NCBI GenBank assembly: GCA_036560145.1
Contig: DATBRV010000078.1
Span: forward strand, 1-64,000
Direction of reading: 5' to 3'
Source: DATBRV01 sp036560145
Lineage (GTDB): Bacteria > Myxococcota_A > UBA9160 > SMWR01
DNA length: 64,000 nt
This document shows positions 24,961 through 33,329 of the stretch, piece after piece. Positions within the stretch are counted from its first letter, which is position 1; each line of letters starts with the position of its first letter. A model generated the notes under the pieces. The model searched no databases and had not been told where the DNA came from. It saw only the letters and a list, made by a program, of their open reading frames with translations. A program made the position numbers and the translations under genes.

Positions 24961-26435
24961 CACGCGTCGGCGTCGCGCGCACGAAGGATTCGTATCGGGG
25001 CCTCGCGCCGCCCTTCGGCCCGGGCCGGAGCTACCCGGAGCTGGCGGCCTGGCTCCCGCCCGGCGAGGGTCCCTCGAACCACGTCTACGCCGCGGTGCGC
25101 GCGGCGCTCCACGCGCTCGGCCTCGACGCGGCCCGCTACGGCACGCCCGACTGGAACCCGCTCGGCGGGCTCGTCTCCGCCGGCGGGCGCGTGGTCTGCA
25201 AGCCGAACTTCATCCGGCATTGGAACCCGGCTCCGGGCGCGAGCCTCGAGTCCGTCGTCACGCACGGATCGGTGCTGCGCGCGGCGCTCGACTACGCGCG
25301 GCTCGCGGTCGGGCCGACCGGCTCGCTCGCGATCGCCGAGGCGCCCCAGCACGACTGCGACTGGGACGAGATCCGGCGCTTCGCGGGGCTCGACGAGATC
25401 GCGGGCTTCTACGCCGAGGCGCTGGGCTGCGAGCTCGAGATCGTCGATCTGCGCCGCGAGGCGGTCGTGTATCGGGACGGCGTGATCGTCGAGAGGCGAT
25501 CCCTCCCCGGCGATCCGCGCGGCTACCGCCTGGTCGACCTCGGGCCGCGGAGCGCCTTCCACGGCTCGGGACTCGATCCCGAGCGCTTCCGGGGCGCGGA
25601 CTACGACGCGCGCGCCACCACCGAGCACCACCTGGCGGGCCACCACGAGTACCTGCTGGCCGAGACCGTGCTCTCCGCGGATCTCGTGGTGAACCTCCCG
25701 AAGCTCAAGACCCACAAGAAGACCGGGGTCACGCTCGCGCTCAAGAACCTGGTCGGGATCAACGGGGACAAGAACCTCCTGCCCCACCATTGCGCCGGCT
25801 CCCCCCGCGCAGGCGGGGACGAGTTCCCGGGCGATGCCTGGATCGACCGTGCGCGCAGCCGCGCGGTCGACGCGGCGCGCCTCCTGCTTCGCCGCGGCGT
25901 GGGCACGGGCCTCCTGCGCGCCGCGCGCCGGCTCGAGAACACGGCCCGCGGCGACGCCTTCGTGCGGGCGGGGAACTGGCATGGCAACCGCACCACCTGG
26001 CGGATGTGCCTCGACCTGAACCGCGCCTTCTACTACTCGGACGCGCGCGGCCCGCGCTGGGACGCCGATCTGCCCTTGCGCCGCGCGCTGCACCTCGTCG
26101 ACGGGATCGTGGCCGGCGAGGGCGAGGGCCCGCTCGCGCCGCGCGACCGCCCGCTCGGCGCAATCGTCGCCGCGACCGACCCGCTCGCGGCGGAGATCGC
26201 CTGCGTACGCCTGATGGGCTTCGACGAGGCGCGGATTCCGCTGTTGCGCGAGGCGATGGCCGTCCCGTGCTTCCCGATCGGCGCCGTTCGCAAGGCGAGC
26301 GACGTCCAGCTGGCGGTGGCGGACGCCGAGGGCGGGGTTCGCGAGGCGAGCCTCGCGGCGCTCGCGCCGCCGCAGGCGTTCTTGCCTCACCCAGGCTGGC
26401 GCGGAGTTCTGGAGGTGCGGCCATGTGCGGAATAG
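24957..26435 (+). CDS. DUF362 family protein, without ferredoxin motif
   Basis: 492 residues, ATG overlapping the CapK-like stop (ATGA). Domain hallmarks of DUF362: VCKPNFI near the N-terminus, and LVVNLPKLKTHKKTGVTLALKN followed by LVGINGDKN in the middle. DPLAAEIACVRLMGFD comes near the end. Many DUF362 proteins carry 4Fe-4S ferredoxin motifs; here eight or so cysteines are scattered with no CxxCxxC pattern. The function of the family is not known; this member is tied to the polysaccharide operon by overlap on both sides (13 bases with the amidotransferase gene). Confidence 0.85.
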   Translation: MTRVGVARTKDSYRGLAPPFGPGRSYPELAAWLPPGEGPSNHVYAAVRAALHALGLDAARYGTPDWNPLGGLVSAGGRVVCKPNFIRHWNPAPGASLESVVTHGSVLRAALDYARLAVGPTGSLAIAEAPQHDCDWDEIRRFAGLDEIAGFYAEALGCELEIVDLRREAVVYRDGVIVERRSLPGDPRGYRLVDLGPRSAFHGSGLDPERFRGADYDARATTEHHLAGHHEYLLAETVLSADLVVNLPKLKTHKKTGVTLALKNLVGINGDKNLLPHHCAGSPRAGGDEFPGDAWIDRARSRAVDAARLLLRRGVGTGLLRAARRLENTARGDAFVRAGNWHGNRTTWRMCLDLNRAFYYSDARGPRWDADLPLRRALHLVDGIVAGEGEGPLAPRDRPLGAIVAATDPLAAEIACVRLMGFDEARIPLLREAMAVPCFPIGAVRKASDVQLAVADAEGGVREASLAALAPPQAFLPHPGWRGVLEVRPCAE

Positions 26436-28348
26436 CCGGATTCAGCGGAGCCTTCGAGGCGGAACTCCTCGAGCGCATGAACGCCGCGCAGGCCCACCGC
26501 GGCCCCGACGACGCCGGGACGTTCTTCGACGCCGAGGCGCGCATCGGGCTCGCCCACCGGCGGCTCTCGATCATCGACCTCTCGCCGCGCGGCCACCAGC
26601 CGATGTGGGATGTCGGCCGGCGGGTCGCGATCAGCTTCAACGGCGAGATCTACAACTACCGCGAGCTCCGCCGCGAGCTCGTTCAAGACGGCTACTCCTT
26701 CCAGAGCGAGAGCGACACCGAAGTGCTGCTCAACCTCTACCTGCGCGACGGAGCCAAGATGCTCGCGCGCTTGAACGGCATCTTCGCCTTCGCGATCTGG
26801 GATACGCGCTCGCGCGAGCTCCTGCTCGCGCGCGATCAGCTCGGCGTGAAGCCGCTCTACTGGGCCACGACGCCGCGCGGCGTGATCTTCGCGAGCGAGA
26901 TCAAGGCGCTGCTCGCGGAGCCCTCGCTGGATCGCGAGCTCGATCCGCGGGCGGTGCGCCATCACCTGCTCTACCTCTGGTGCCCGGCGCCGCTCACCAT
27001 GCTGGCCCAGGTGCGCAAGCTCGAGCCGGGCTGCGCCCTGCGCATCCGCGAGGGCCGCGTCACGGAGAGCTGGCGCTACTGGAGCCTTCCGTACGATCAG
27101 GAGATCGTCGACTGGCCGGTCTCGGACATGATCGTGCAGGTGCGCAAGTACCTGCGGCGGGCCGTCGAGCGCCAGCTCGTCTCCGACGTCCCGATCGGCG
27201 CGTTCCTCTCGGGGGGCCTCGATTCGAGCAGCGTCGTGGCGCTCGCGCGCCGCGCGCTGGGCGGCGGCGGCCGGCTGCCCTGCTTCACGATCGGCTTCCG
27301 CGGCGAGAGCACGCGCTCCGAGGGAATGGCCGAGGACCTGCCCCACGCGCAGCGCGTGGCCCAGCAGCTCGACGTCGAGCTGCACACGATCTTCGTGGGG
27401 CCCGAAATGCTCGACGAGCTGCCGAAGGTGCTCTTCCACCTCGACGAGCCGCAGGCGGATCCCGCGCCGATCAACGCGCTCTTCATCGCCAGCCTCGCGC
27501 GCCAGCATGGGATCAAGGTGCTGCTCTCCGGCGCCGGCGGCGACGACGTCTTCACCGGCTACCGGCGCCACCATGCCCTCGTCGAGGAACCCTGGTGGGC
27601 CTGGCTGCCGCCGGCGGCGCGGCGCGGGCTGCGGTCCGCGAGCCAACGCGTCCGGCCGACCTCGGATCTGGGCCGGCGGATCGGCAAGGCCTTCCGCTAC
27701 GCCGACCTCTCCGCCGACGAGCGGATCGCCGCCTACTTCCACTGGATCGAGCCCGGACACCTGCGCCCGCTCTTCGGACCGCGGCTGCTGCCGGAAGGCT
27801 GGGGCCCGGACCACGACCTCGTGCTGGACGCCGTCACCCGGCTCTCGGCTTCGATCCCGCCGCTGCACCGCATGCTGCATCTCGAGAAGACGTTCTTCCT
27901 CGCCGATCACAACCTCAACTACGTCGACAAGGTCTCGATGGCGTGCGGCGTCGAAGTGCGGGTGCCGTTCCTCGATCCCGAGCTGGTCACGCTCGCGGCG
28001 CGGCTTCCGCCTTTCGTGAAGCAGCACGGGCGGACGGGCAAGTGGGTGCTGCGCCGCGCGATGGAGCCCTACGTTCCGCGCGAGGTGATCGAGCGCAAGA
28101 AGACCGGCTTCGGCGCTCCGCTGCGCGAGTGGCTGCGCCACGAGCTCGCGCCGGTCGTCGACGATGCGCTTTCGCCCGCTACGCTCACGCGCCGGGGGCT
28201 CTTCGACCCGGACGGGGTGAGGCGGCTCGTGCAGCAGGACCGCGATCGCCGCGTCGACGCGACCTACACGATCTTTTCGATGATCTGCATCGAGCTGTGG
28301 TGCCGGATGTTCATCGATCCGCCGACGCCGAGTCCGGGGGGCGCTTGA
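26423..28348 (+). CDS. AsnB-type glutamine amidotransferase, copy 1 (exosortase-locus type)
   Basis: 641 residues; begins inside the DUF362 gene, fixed by the MCGIAG start because Cys2 must become the N-terminal nucleophile of the glutaminase. Glutaminase motifs: AHRGPDD, AHRRLSIIDLS, SFNGEIYNY and SESDTEVLL. Synthetase motifs: FLSGGLDSSSVV (ATP pyrophosphatase loop), LLSGAGGDDVFTGY and KKTGFGAPLREWL. It is full length, so likely active. Such enzymes in polysaccharide loci probably amidate a uronic acid or other carboxyl rather than make free asparagine (inference). Placed in the sigma-54 exosortase operon, unlike copies 2-4. Confidence 0.93.
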   Translation: MCGIAGFSGAFEAELLERMNAAQAHRGPDDAGTFFDAEARIGLAHRRLSIIDLSPRGHQPMWDVGRRVAISFNGEIYNYRELRRELVQDGYSFQSESDTEVLLNLYLRDGAKMLARLNGIFAFAIWDTRSRELLLARDQLGVKPLYWATTPRGVIFASEIKALLAEPSLDRELDPRAVRHHLLYLWCPAPLTMLAQVRKLEPGCALRIREGRVTESWRYWSLPYDQEIVDWPVSDMIVQVRKYLRRAVERQLVSDVPIGAFLSGGLDSSSVVALARRALGGGGRLPCFTIGFRGESTRSEGMAEDLPHAQRVAQQLDVELHTIFVGPEMLDELPKVLFHLDEPQADPAPINALFIASLARQHGIKVLLSGAGGDDVFTGYRRHHALVEEPWWAWLPPAARRGLRSASQRVRPTSDLGRRIGKAFRYADLSADERIAAYFHWIEPGHLRPLFGPRLLPEGWGPDHDLVLDAVTRLSASIPPLHRMLHLEKTFFLADHNLNYVDKVSMACGVEVRVPFLDPELVTLAARLPPFVKQHGRTGKWVLRRAMEPYVPREVIERKKTGFGAPLREWLRHELAPVVDDALSPATLTRRGLFDPDGVRRLVQQDRDRRVDATYTIFSMICIELWCRMFIDPPTPSPGGA

Positions 28349-30483
28349 AGCAGATCCTCCAGAGCGCTCGCAGCGGCGAGCTCGAGCTGGCCGAGGTGCC
28401 GGTGCCGCTGGCCGGGGCGGGCCAGGTGCTCATGCGCACGGCCTTCTCCGTCGTCTCCCCGGGCACCGAGACCCTCGCGATGGACTTCGCGAGGAGCTCG
28501 CTGCTCAGCAAGGCGCGCAGCCGCCCGGACCTGGTGCGCCAGGTGGTGAAGAAGCTGCGCCAGGAGGGGCCGCTCGCGACCTTTCGCGCGGTGACGACGC
28601 GCCTGGATGCGCCGCAGCCCCTCGGCTACTCCTGCGCCGGGATCGTCGAGGCCGTGGGCGAGGGCGTGACGGGCTTCGCGCGCGGCGACCGCGTCGCCTG
28701 CGCCGGCGCCGGCTATGCGAACCACGCCGAGTGGAACGCCGTGCCCGAGAACCTGGTGGCGCTCGTCCCCGACGGCGTCTCGCTGCGCGACGCAGCCTAC
28801 GCGACGGTGGGCGCGATCGCGCTCCAGGGTCTGCGCCTGGCCCGCCCGACGCTCGGCGAGATCGCCGCCGTCGTGGGCCTGGGGCTGATCGGCCAGCTCG
28901 CGGTCCAGTGCCTGCGCGCCAACGGCTGCCGCGTGGTCGGCCTCGATCCGAACCCCGAGCGCGCCAAGCAGGCTCGCGGCCTGGGCGCGGAGTGGGTGGC
29001 CGCGCCCGGGGAGCTCGGCGCGAGCTGGCGCGATCACGCGACCGGCGGGTACGGCGTGGATCTCGCGCTCGTCACGGCCTCGGCCGAGAGCTCGGCCCCG
29101 CTCGTGACGGCCGCCGAGCTCTGCCGGCGCAGGGGTCGCATCTCTCTCGTCGGCGCCGTTCCGATCGAGCTCGACCGGCGGCTGCTCTACGAGAAGGAGC
29201 TCGAGCTCAGCGTCAGCATGTCCTACGGCCCCGGCCGCTACGACCGCCGCTACGAGGAGCTGGGGCTCGACTACCCGCTCCCCTTCGTGCGCTGGACCGA
29301 GAACCGGAACCTGCAGGCGTTCCTCGCCCTGGTGGCCTCCGGCGCCGTGAGTCCCGAGCGCCTCGACGCCGAGGTCGTGCCCTTCGAGGGCGCGGAGCGC
29401 GTCTACGCCGAGCTCGCGCGCGGCGACCGGAGCACCCTTTCGCTGGTCTTCGAGTACCCGCGCGAGGCCTCGCAGGAGCGCAGCGTGCGCGTGGCGCCGC
29501 CAGCTCCGGCGCCGGCGGAGGGAGCGCTCGGCGTGGCGGTGATCGGCGCCGGCAACTACGCCAAATCCGTGCTCCTGCCGGCCCTCTCCCGCGGCGAGGG
29601 TCTCCAGCGGGTGACGCTCGTCGCGGCCACCGGCGGCTCCGCGCGGCGGAGCGCCGAGCGTTTCGGGTTCGAGGCCTGCGGCAGCGATCCCGGCGTCGCC
29701 ATTGCCGACCCGCGCGTGCGGCTCGTCTTCGTCGCGACGCGCCACGACAGCCACGCCGCGCTCGCCGAGGCGGCGCTGCGCGCTGGAAAGGCGGTCTGGC
29801 TCGAGAAGCCGGTGGGGCTCTCGCCCGGGGAGGTGGACCGCGTGGTAGCCGCGGCGCGCGAGTCGAGCGGGCCCCTCTTCATCGGCTACAACCGCCGCTT
29901 CTCGCCCCATGCCCGCGCCATGCGCGAGGCGCTCGCCGCAAGAAGAGGCCCGCTCGCGATACACTATATCGTGTCTGCCGGCCCCACGCCCTCGGGCACC
30001 TGGATCACGGATCCGCGGGCGGGCGGCGGGCGCATCGTGGGCGAGGTCTGCCACTTCGTGGACCTCTGCAGCCATCTCGCCGGCGCGGCTCCCGTCAGCG
30101 TCTTCGCGCGCGCGCTGGGCCGCGATCCCGAGCACGACGACTCGACCGTCGCGGTGCTGGGCTTCGCCGACGGCTCGACCGCGACGATCGAGTACCTGGC
30201 CGGCAGCGACCCGTCGCTCCCCAAGGAACGCATCGAGGCCTCCGCAGACGGCCTCACCGCGCGCTGCGAGAACTTCCGCAGCACCCGCGTCTCCGGACGC
30301 CGAGCGCTGCGCAGCTGGAACCAGGACAAGGGCCAGGCGGCGGCCGTCGCCGCGGCGCTGGAAGCCGTGCGCCGCGGCTCGCCGTCTCCCTTCGACCTCG
30401 ACGAAATCGCCGCCGTCTCACGCGCGACCTTCGCGATCCTGGAGTCCTGCCGCAGCGGGCAGGTCGTGGATCTCGCGCGTTGA
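28345..30483 (+). CDS. Bi-domain oxidoreductase: alcohol dehydrogenase plus Gfo/Idh/MocA fusion
   Basis: 712 residues from a TTG start that overlaps the preceding stop. Residues about 1-380 are a medium-chain dehydrogenase/reductase: SPGTETLAM, PLGYSCAGIVEAVG, AAYATVGAIALQGLRLA and the NAD loop VVGLGLIGQLAVQ. Residues about 395-700 are a Gfo/Idh/MocA oxidoreductase: VAVIGAGNYAKSVLLPAL, VATRHDSHAALAEAAL, WLEKPVGLSP (catalytic Lys) and GRIVGEVCHFVDLC. The proline/alanine-rich stretch near 385 looks like the linker. This fusion is seen in polysaccharide loci next to AsnB-like enzymes and glycosyltransferases; it probably acts on a nucleotide or glycosidic sugar, substrate unknown. Confidence 0.93.
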   Translation: MKQILQSARSGELELAEVPVPLAGAGQVLMRTAFSVVSPGTETLAMDFARSSLLSKARSRPDLVRQVVKKLRQEGPLATFRAVTTRLDAPQPLGYSCAGIVEAVGEGVTGFARGDRVACAGAGYANHAEWNAVPENLVALVPDGVSLRDAAYATVGAIALQGLRLARPTLGEIAAVVGLGLIGQLAVQCLRANGCRVVGLDPNPERAKQARGLGAEWVAAPGELGASWRDHATGGYGVDLALVTASAESSAPLVTAAELCRRRGRISLVGAVPIELDRRLLYEKELELSVSMSYGPGRYDRRYEELGLDYPLPFVRWTENRNLQAFLALVASGAVSPERLDAEVVPFEGAERVYAELARGDRSTLSLVFEYPREASQERSVRVAPPAPAPAEGALGVAVIGAGNYAKSVLLPALSRGEGLQRVTLVAATGGSARRSAERFGFEACGSDPGVAIADPRVRLVFVATRHDSHAALAEAALRAGKAVWLEKPVGLSPGEVDRVVAAARESSGPLFIGYNRRFSPHARAMREALAARRGPLAIHYIVSAGPTPSGTWITDPRAGGGRIVGEVCHFVDLCSHLAGAAPVSVFARALGRDPEHDDSTVAVLGFADGSTATIEYLAGSDPSLPKERIEASADGLTARCENFRSTRVSGRRALRSWNQDKGQAAAVAAALEAVRRGSPSPFDLDEIAAVSRATFAILESCRSGQVVDLAR

Positions 30484-30496
30484 GCGGGGCCGCCGG

Positions 30497-31849
30497 CTAG
30501 TCCGTCGCCCGCCACTCGTTCGCGGTGAGAAGATCCCGGTTGATGCTGCTCGGCCGGCTCTTCGGGCCGCCGTACCCGCCGATCGAGAAGAGCCCGCTGA
30601 ATTCCGGCGCCTCGAGCGAGGCCGGCTTGGGCCCGTGGAAGGTCACGCCGCGCACGTCGACGGCCACGCCCTCCCAGGCCTGGAGATATCCCATCGTCGG
30701 CGGATTCTGCGCCCAGACGTGGCCTCCCTCGATCTGGATCGGACTCCGATGCGGGTAGGCGCAGGCGATCGGCCAGTAGTCCCAACTCGGGGGTGTGAGG
30801 CTGGCGCCCCTGCTGAGCGTTGGATTCACGACGCGGATGCGCTCGGAGAGCATCGGGTCGCTGGGGCTCCCGTCGGCCATCGTCGGCAGCTGGTGCGGGC
30901 CCCGCTCCTTGCTCCAATAGAGGCAGCCCACGAGCTGGATCGACCGGCCGTAGAAGTCCTCGATCAGCGCATCCCGGCAGTGGGCGAGCTTCATCCCGCC
31001 TTTGTTCGAGCCGATCGAAAGGCAACGACGGACCGTCAAGCGCTCGGTCGAGTAGAGATAGAAGCCGGCGCTCCCGATGCACTCGGCCGGGTCGTAGATG
31101 CCGCGGTAGTATTCCTCCCTCCCTGCGTAGCCGATGCCCCAGTTGTCCATCGCGATGCAGCCGTCCAGCACCACGTCCGAGGAGAGGCGGCGCGGGAGCT
31201 GGGCCCGTCGCTGCTCCGAGACCGGCGAGAAGTAGTCGATTTGCACCGCGGAGAAGCATCGTCGTGTATGGACGCGATGGATGCTCGCGTCGCGCACCGC
31301 GGCCAGATAGACCCCTGAGCCGGGCATCCGCTCGATCTGCACGTCCTCGATCGTGAGGCCCGCCACGTAATCCGCCGTGATGCCATTGCACTCCTGGAGC
31401 GGCCGGCTGCTGCCGTCCTTCCCGATCCAGTCCGGGTCGTCCGAAGACCACCGGTTGACCCATCGATCGGACCAGCCGACGATCTGACAACCGCGAATCA
31501 GCAGGCCCGGGTGGTTCGGGGGCACCCAGATCACGCCGCGAGGCGTCAGCCCGAACGGGAGCCCTTGCGTGTAGGGCATCCGAAAATCCGGGCGCACGAC
31601 GAAGGTCGTGTCGCGGATCTCGCGCACCTCGTAGGGAACCGCGTAGGGCTTGCGAAGCTCGACCGTCTTTCGACGACGGGTTTCGGACGGGCTTCCGGCG
31701 GCGCTGCTCTCCTCGGCGAGCTGCGAGCCGGCGCAGGCGGTGACGGCGAGCTGCGCCAGTCCGACCAGGAATCGACGACGGTCCAGCGAATCGGCGCGCA
31801 ACGCGTGTCCCCTCTGCGCGCGCGAGGATGACACGAAACGCGTGGACAC
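30497..31849 (-). CDS. Tat-type lipoprotein with right-handed beta-helix (polysaccharide lyase-like)
   Basis: 450 residues. DRRRFLVGLAQLAVTAC at about 23-39 looks like a twin-arginine signal followed by a lipobox cysteine (V-T-A-C). The remainder alternates short strands and turns in the manner of a parallel beta-helix (GVIWVPPNHPGLLIRGCQIVGW, ASIHRVHTRRCFSAVQIDYF, ERLTVRRCLSIGSNKGGM). I cannot place it in a numbered lyase family. A periplasmic or surface enzyme that trims the polymer is the likely role, since polysaccharide loci often carry a lyase. It is 48 bases from the glycosyltransferase gene before it and convergent with the bi-domain oxidoreductase (13-base gap). Confidence 0.75.
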   Translation of the reverse strand: MSTRFVSSSRAQRGHALRADSLDRRRFLVGLAQLAVTACAGSQLAEESSAAGSPSETRRRKTVELRKPYAVPYEVREIRDTTFVVRPDFRMPYTQGLPFGLTPRGVIWVPPNHPGLLIRGCQIVGWSDRWVNRWSSDDPDWIGKDGSSRPLQECNGITADYVAGLTIEDVQIERMPGSGVYLAAVRDASIHRVHTRRCFSAVQIDYFSPVSEQRRAQLPRRLSSDVVLDGCIAMDNWGIGYAGREEYYRGIYDPAECIGSAGFYLYSTERLTVRRCLSIGSNKGGMKLAHCRDALIEDFYGRSIQLVGCLYWSKERGPHQLPTMADGSPSDPMLSERIRVVNPTLSRGASLTPPSWDYWPIACAYPHRSPIQIEGGHVWAQNPPTMGYLQAWEGVAVDVRGVTFHGPKPASLEAPEFSGLFSIGGYGGPKSRPSSINRDLLTANEWRATD

Positions 31850-31897
31850 GCCGGCCCGGGCGGCGTCACGTCTCGGCGGAGTCGGATGTCTGCCCCG

Positions 31898-33109
31898 TCA
31901 GGCGGACGGGTGCTGCACGAGTTCGCGCGTCGAATCGAACGCGCGCCGGCGCAGCCGGGCGGTGGCCCGCTCGGCGAGCACGTTCTCGAACAGCGAGAGC
32001 AGACGGTTCGCGGTGCGATCCCAGCTGAACTCGCGCAGCCGCTCGCGGCCACGCTTGACCAGGGTCTCGCGCGCCTCGCGATCGAGGAGGACTGCGGCCA
32101 TCGCGTCGGCCAGTTTCTCGGGCCGATGGGGATCCGCGTAGAAGGCCGCGTCGCCCGCGATCTCTCGGAAGACCGGGATGTCGGCCGCGACCAGCGGGAC
32201 CTCGGCGGCCATCGCCTCGAGCAGCGGGTGCCCGAAGGTTTCGAGGTAGGACGGGAACACCGAGAGCTCCGCGCCCTTGTACCAGGCCGGAATCTCGCGA
32301 TAGGGAACTTCACCTACGATCTGGATGTGCGCCGCGAGGTCTCCCGTGGCGGCGCGCGCCGCCTCCATCTTGCGGGCGTAGGCGGGATCCTGATCGTCTC
32401 CGATGATCACGAGGTCCGGTACGTCGAGGCCGAGGTGGCGCTCGACGAGCTGGGCGTAGGCCTCGATCAGCCGCACGAAGTTCTTGTAGCGGTAGATCGA
32501 GCTCACCGAGAGGATGTAGGGCCGCGGATGCATCGGCTCCCGAGCCTCGCTGTTCTGCCATGCGAACCGGTCGACGCCGTGATGCACGACGGCCCGACGC
32601 GCCGCGGGAAGACCGACCGACTCGCCGATCCAGCGCGCGGAGTCCTCGCTCACGAAGAGGATCCGGTCGCAGGAGCGAGCCGAGAGCCTCGCGAGCATGC
32701 GGAGCGCGCGCAGGCGCAGACGATCGCCGCGCGAATACTCCGGGTCGATCGGCCGGAAGGGATTCGGATTCCGGAAGCTCGCGATGCGCGGACACGAGGT
32801 CAGCAGCGGGGCGGTCTCGCCGACCGAGAAGTAGAGATCGGCGTCCCAGCGCGACGCGATGCGCGCGCCCTCCGCCGCCGTGAACCAGAGACGCCCGGCG
32901 GCTCCCACGGGCGGAAGCACCTGGATCTCGAGGTTCGGCTGGCTCGGGATCGAAGCCGCGATGCGATCGCTGCGAAGCAGCAGCAGGAAGCGCTCGTCGG
33001 GAGCCAGGCGCGAGATCCGGGGCACGACGTTCACGAGGTACGTGAAGCCGCCGCCGGCGCGGGCCATGGTTCCGTCGATCAGGATGCGAGCGCCCTTGTG
33101 ATCCATCAT
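31898..33109 (-). CDS. Glycosyltransferase family 4
   Basis: 403 residues. The N-terminus has the glycine-rich acceptor loop (ARAGGGFTYLVNVVP). The C-terminal nucleotide-sugar domain has YILSVSSIYRYKNFVRLIEAY, IVGEVPYREIPAWYKGAELSVFPSYLETFGHPLLEAMA with the EX7E motif, and LVAADIPVFREIAGDAAFY. Retaining GT4 enzyme for repeat-unit assembly; sugar unknown. A close paralog occupies 63086 to the right edge, sharing blocks such as YRYKNFVRLIEA and YLETFGHPLLEAMAA, so the locus holds a duplicated glycosyltransferase. The 220 bases upstream hold a 14-base palindrome (33282-33295) but no clear promoter or terminator. Confidence 0.92.
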   Translation of the reverse strand: MMDHKGARILIDGTMARAGGGFTYLVNVVPRISRLAPDERFLLLLRSDRIAASIPSQPNLEIQVLPPVGAAGRLWFTAAEGARIASRWDADLYFSVGETAPLLTSCPRIASFRNPNPFRPIDPEYSRGDRLRLRALRMLARLSARSCDRILFVSEDSARWIGESVGLPAARRAVVHHGVDRFAWQNSEAREPMHPRPYILSVSSIYRYKNFVRLIEAYAQLVERHLGLDVPDLVIIGDDQDPAYARKMEAARAATGDLAAHIQIVGEVPYREIPAWYKGAELSVFPSYLETFGHPLLEAMAAEVPLVAADIPVFREIAGDAAFYADPHRPEKLADAMAAVLLDREARETLVKRGRERLREFSWDRTANRLLSLFENVLAERATARLRRRAFDSTRELVQHPSA

Positions 33110-33329
33110 CCGGCTCTCCCGCTGTACTTCTCTTCGAACTCACGGGCGCGGGCCTGAAGCGCTTCCCGCCCCGGGCACGAGACCGACATCAGGTAAGTGG
33201 CCGGATTCGAGAATCGGTGGCGCGGAATGCGAGCTTTTTTGCCGCGGGGGTTGCAGGCGCGGGGAGGCGGGGGGGAAGGCCCGGCCCGCGGGCCGCAACG
33301 GCCTCAGAAAAGCTCGATCAGATCAGGAC

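Noticed and set aside
23022..26435. Apparent fusion upstream of the DUF362 protein
   Set aside because: The first 645 codons are an out-of-frame reading of epsI and the CapK-like gene; the DUF362 protein starts at the ATGA overlap at 24957.
33282..33295. Palindrome CGGCCCGCGGGCCG downstream of amidotransferase copy 2, as a terminator
   Set aside because: No loop and no T-run after it in the direction of transcription; the nearby T6 run is on the wrong strand.
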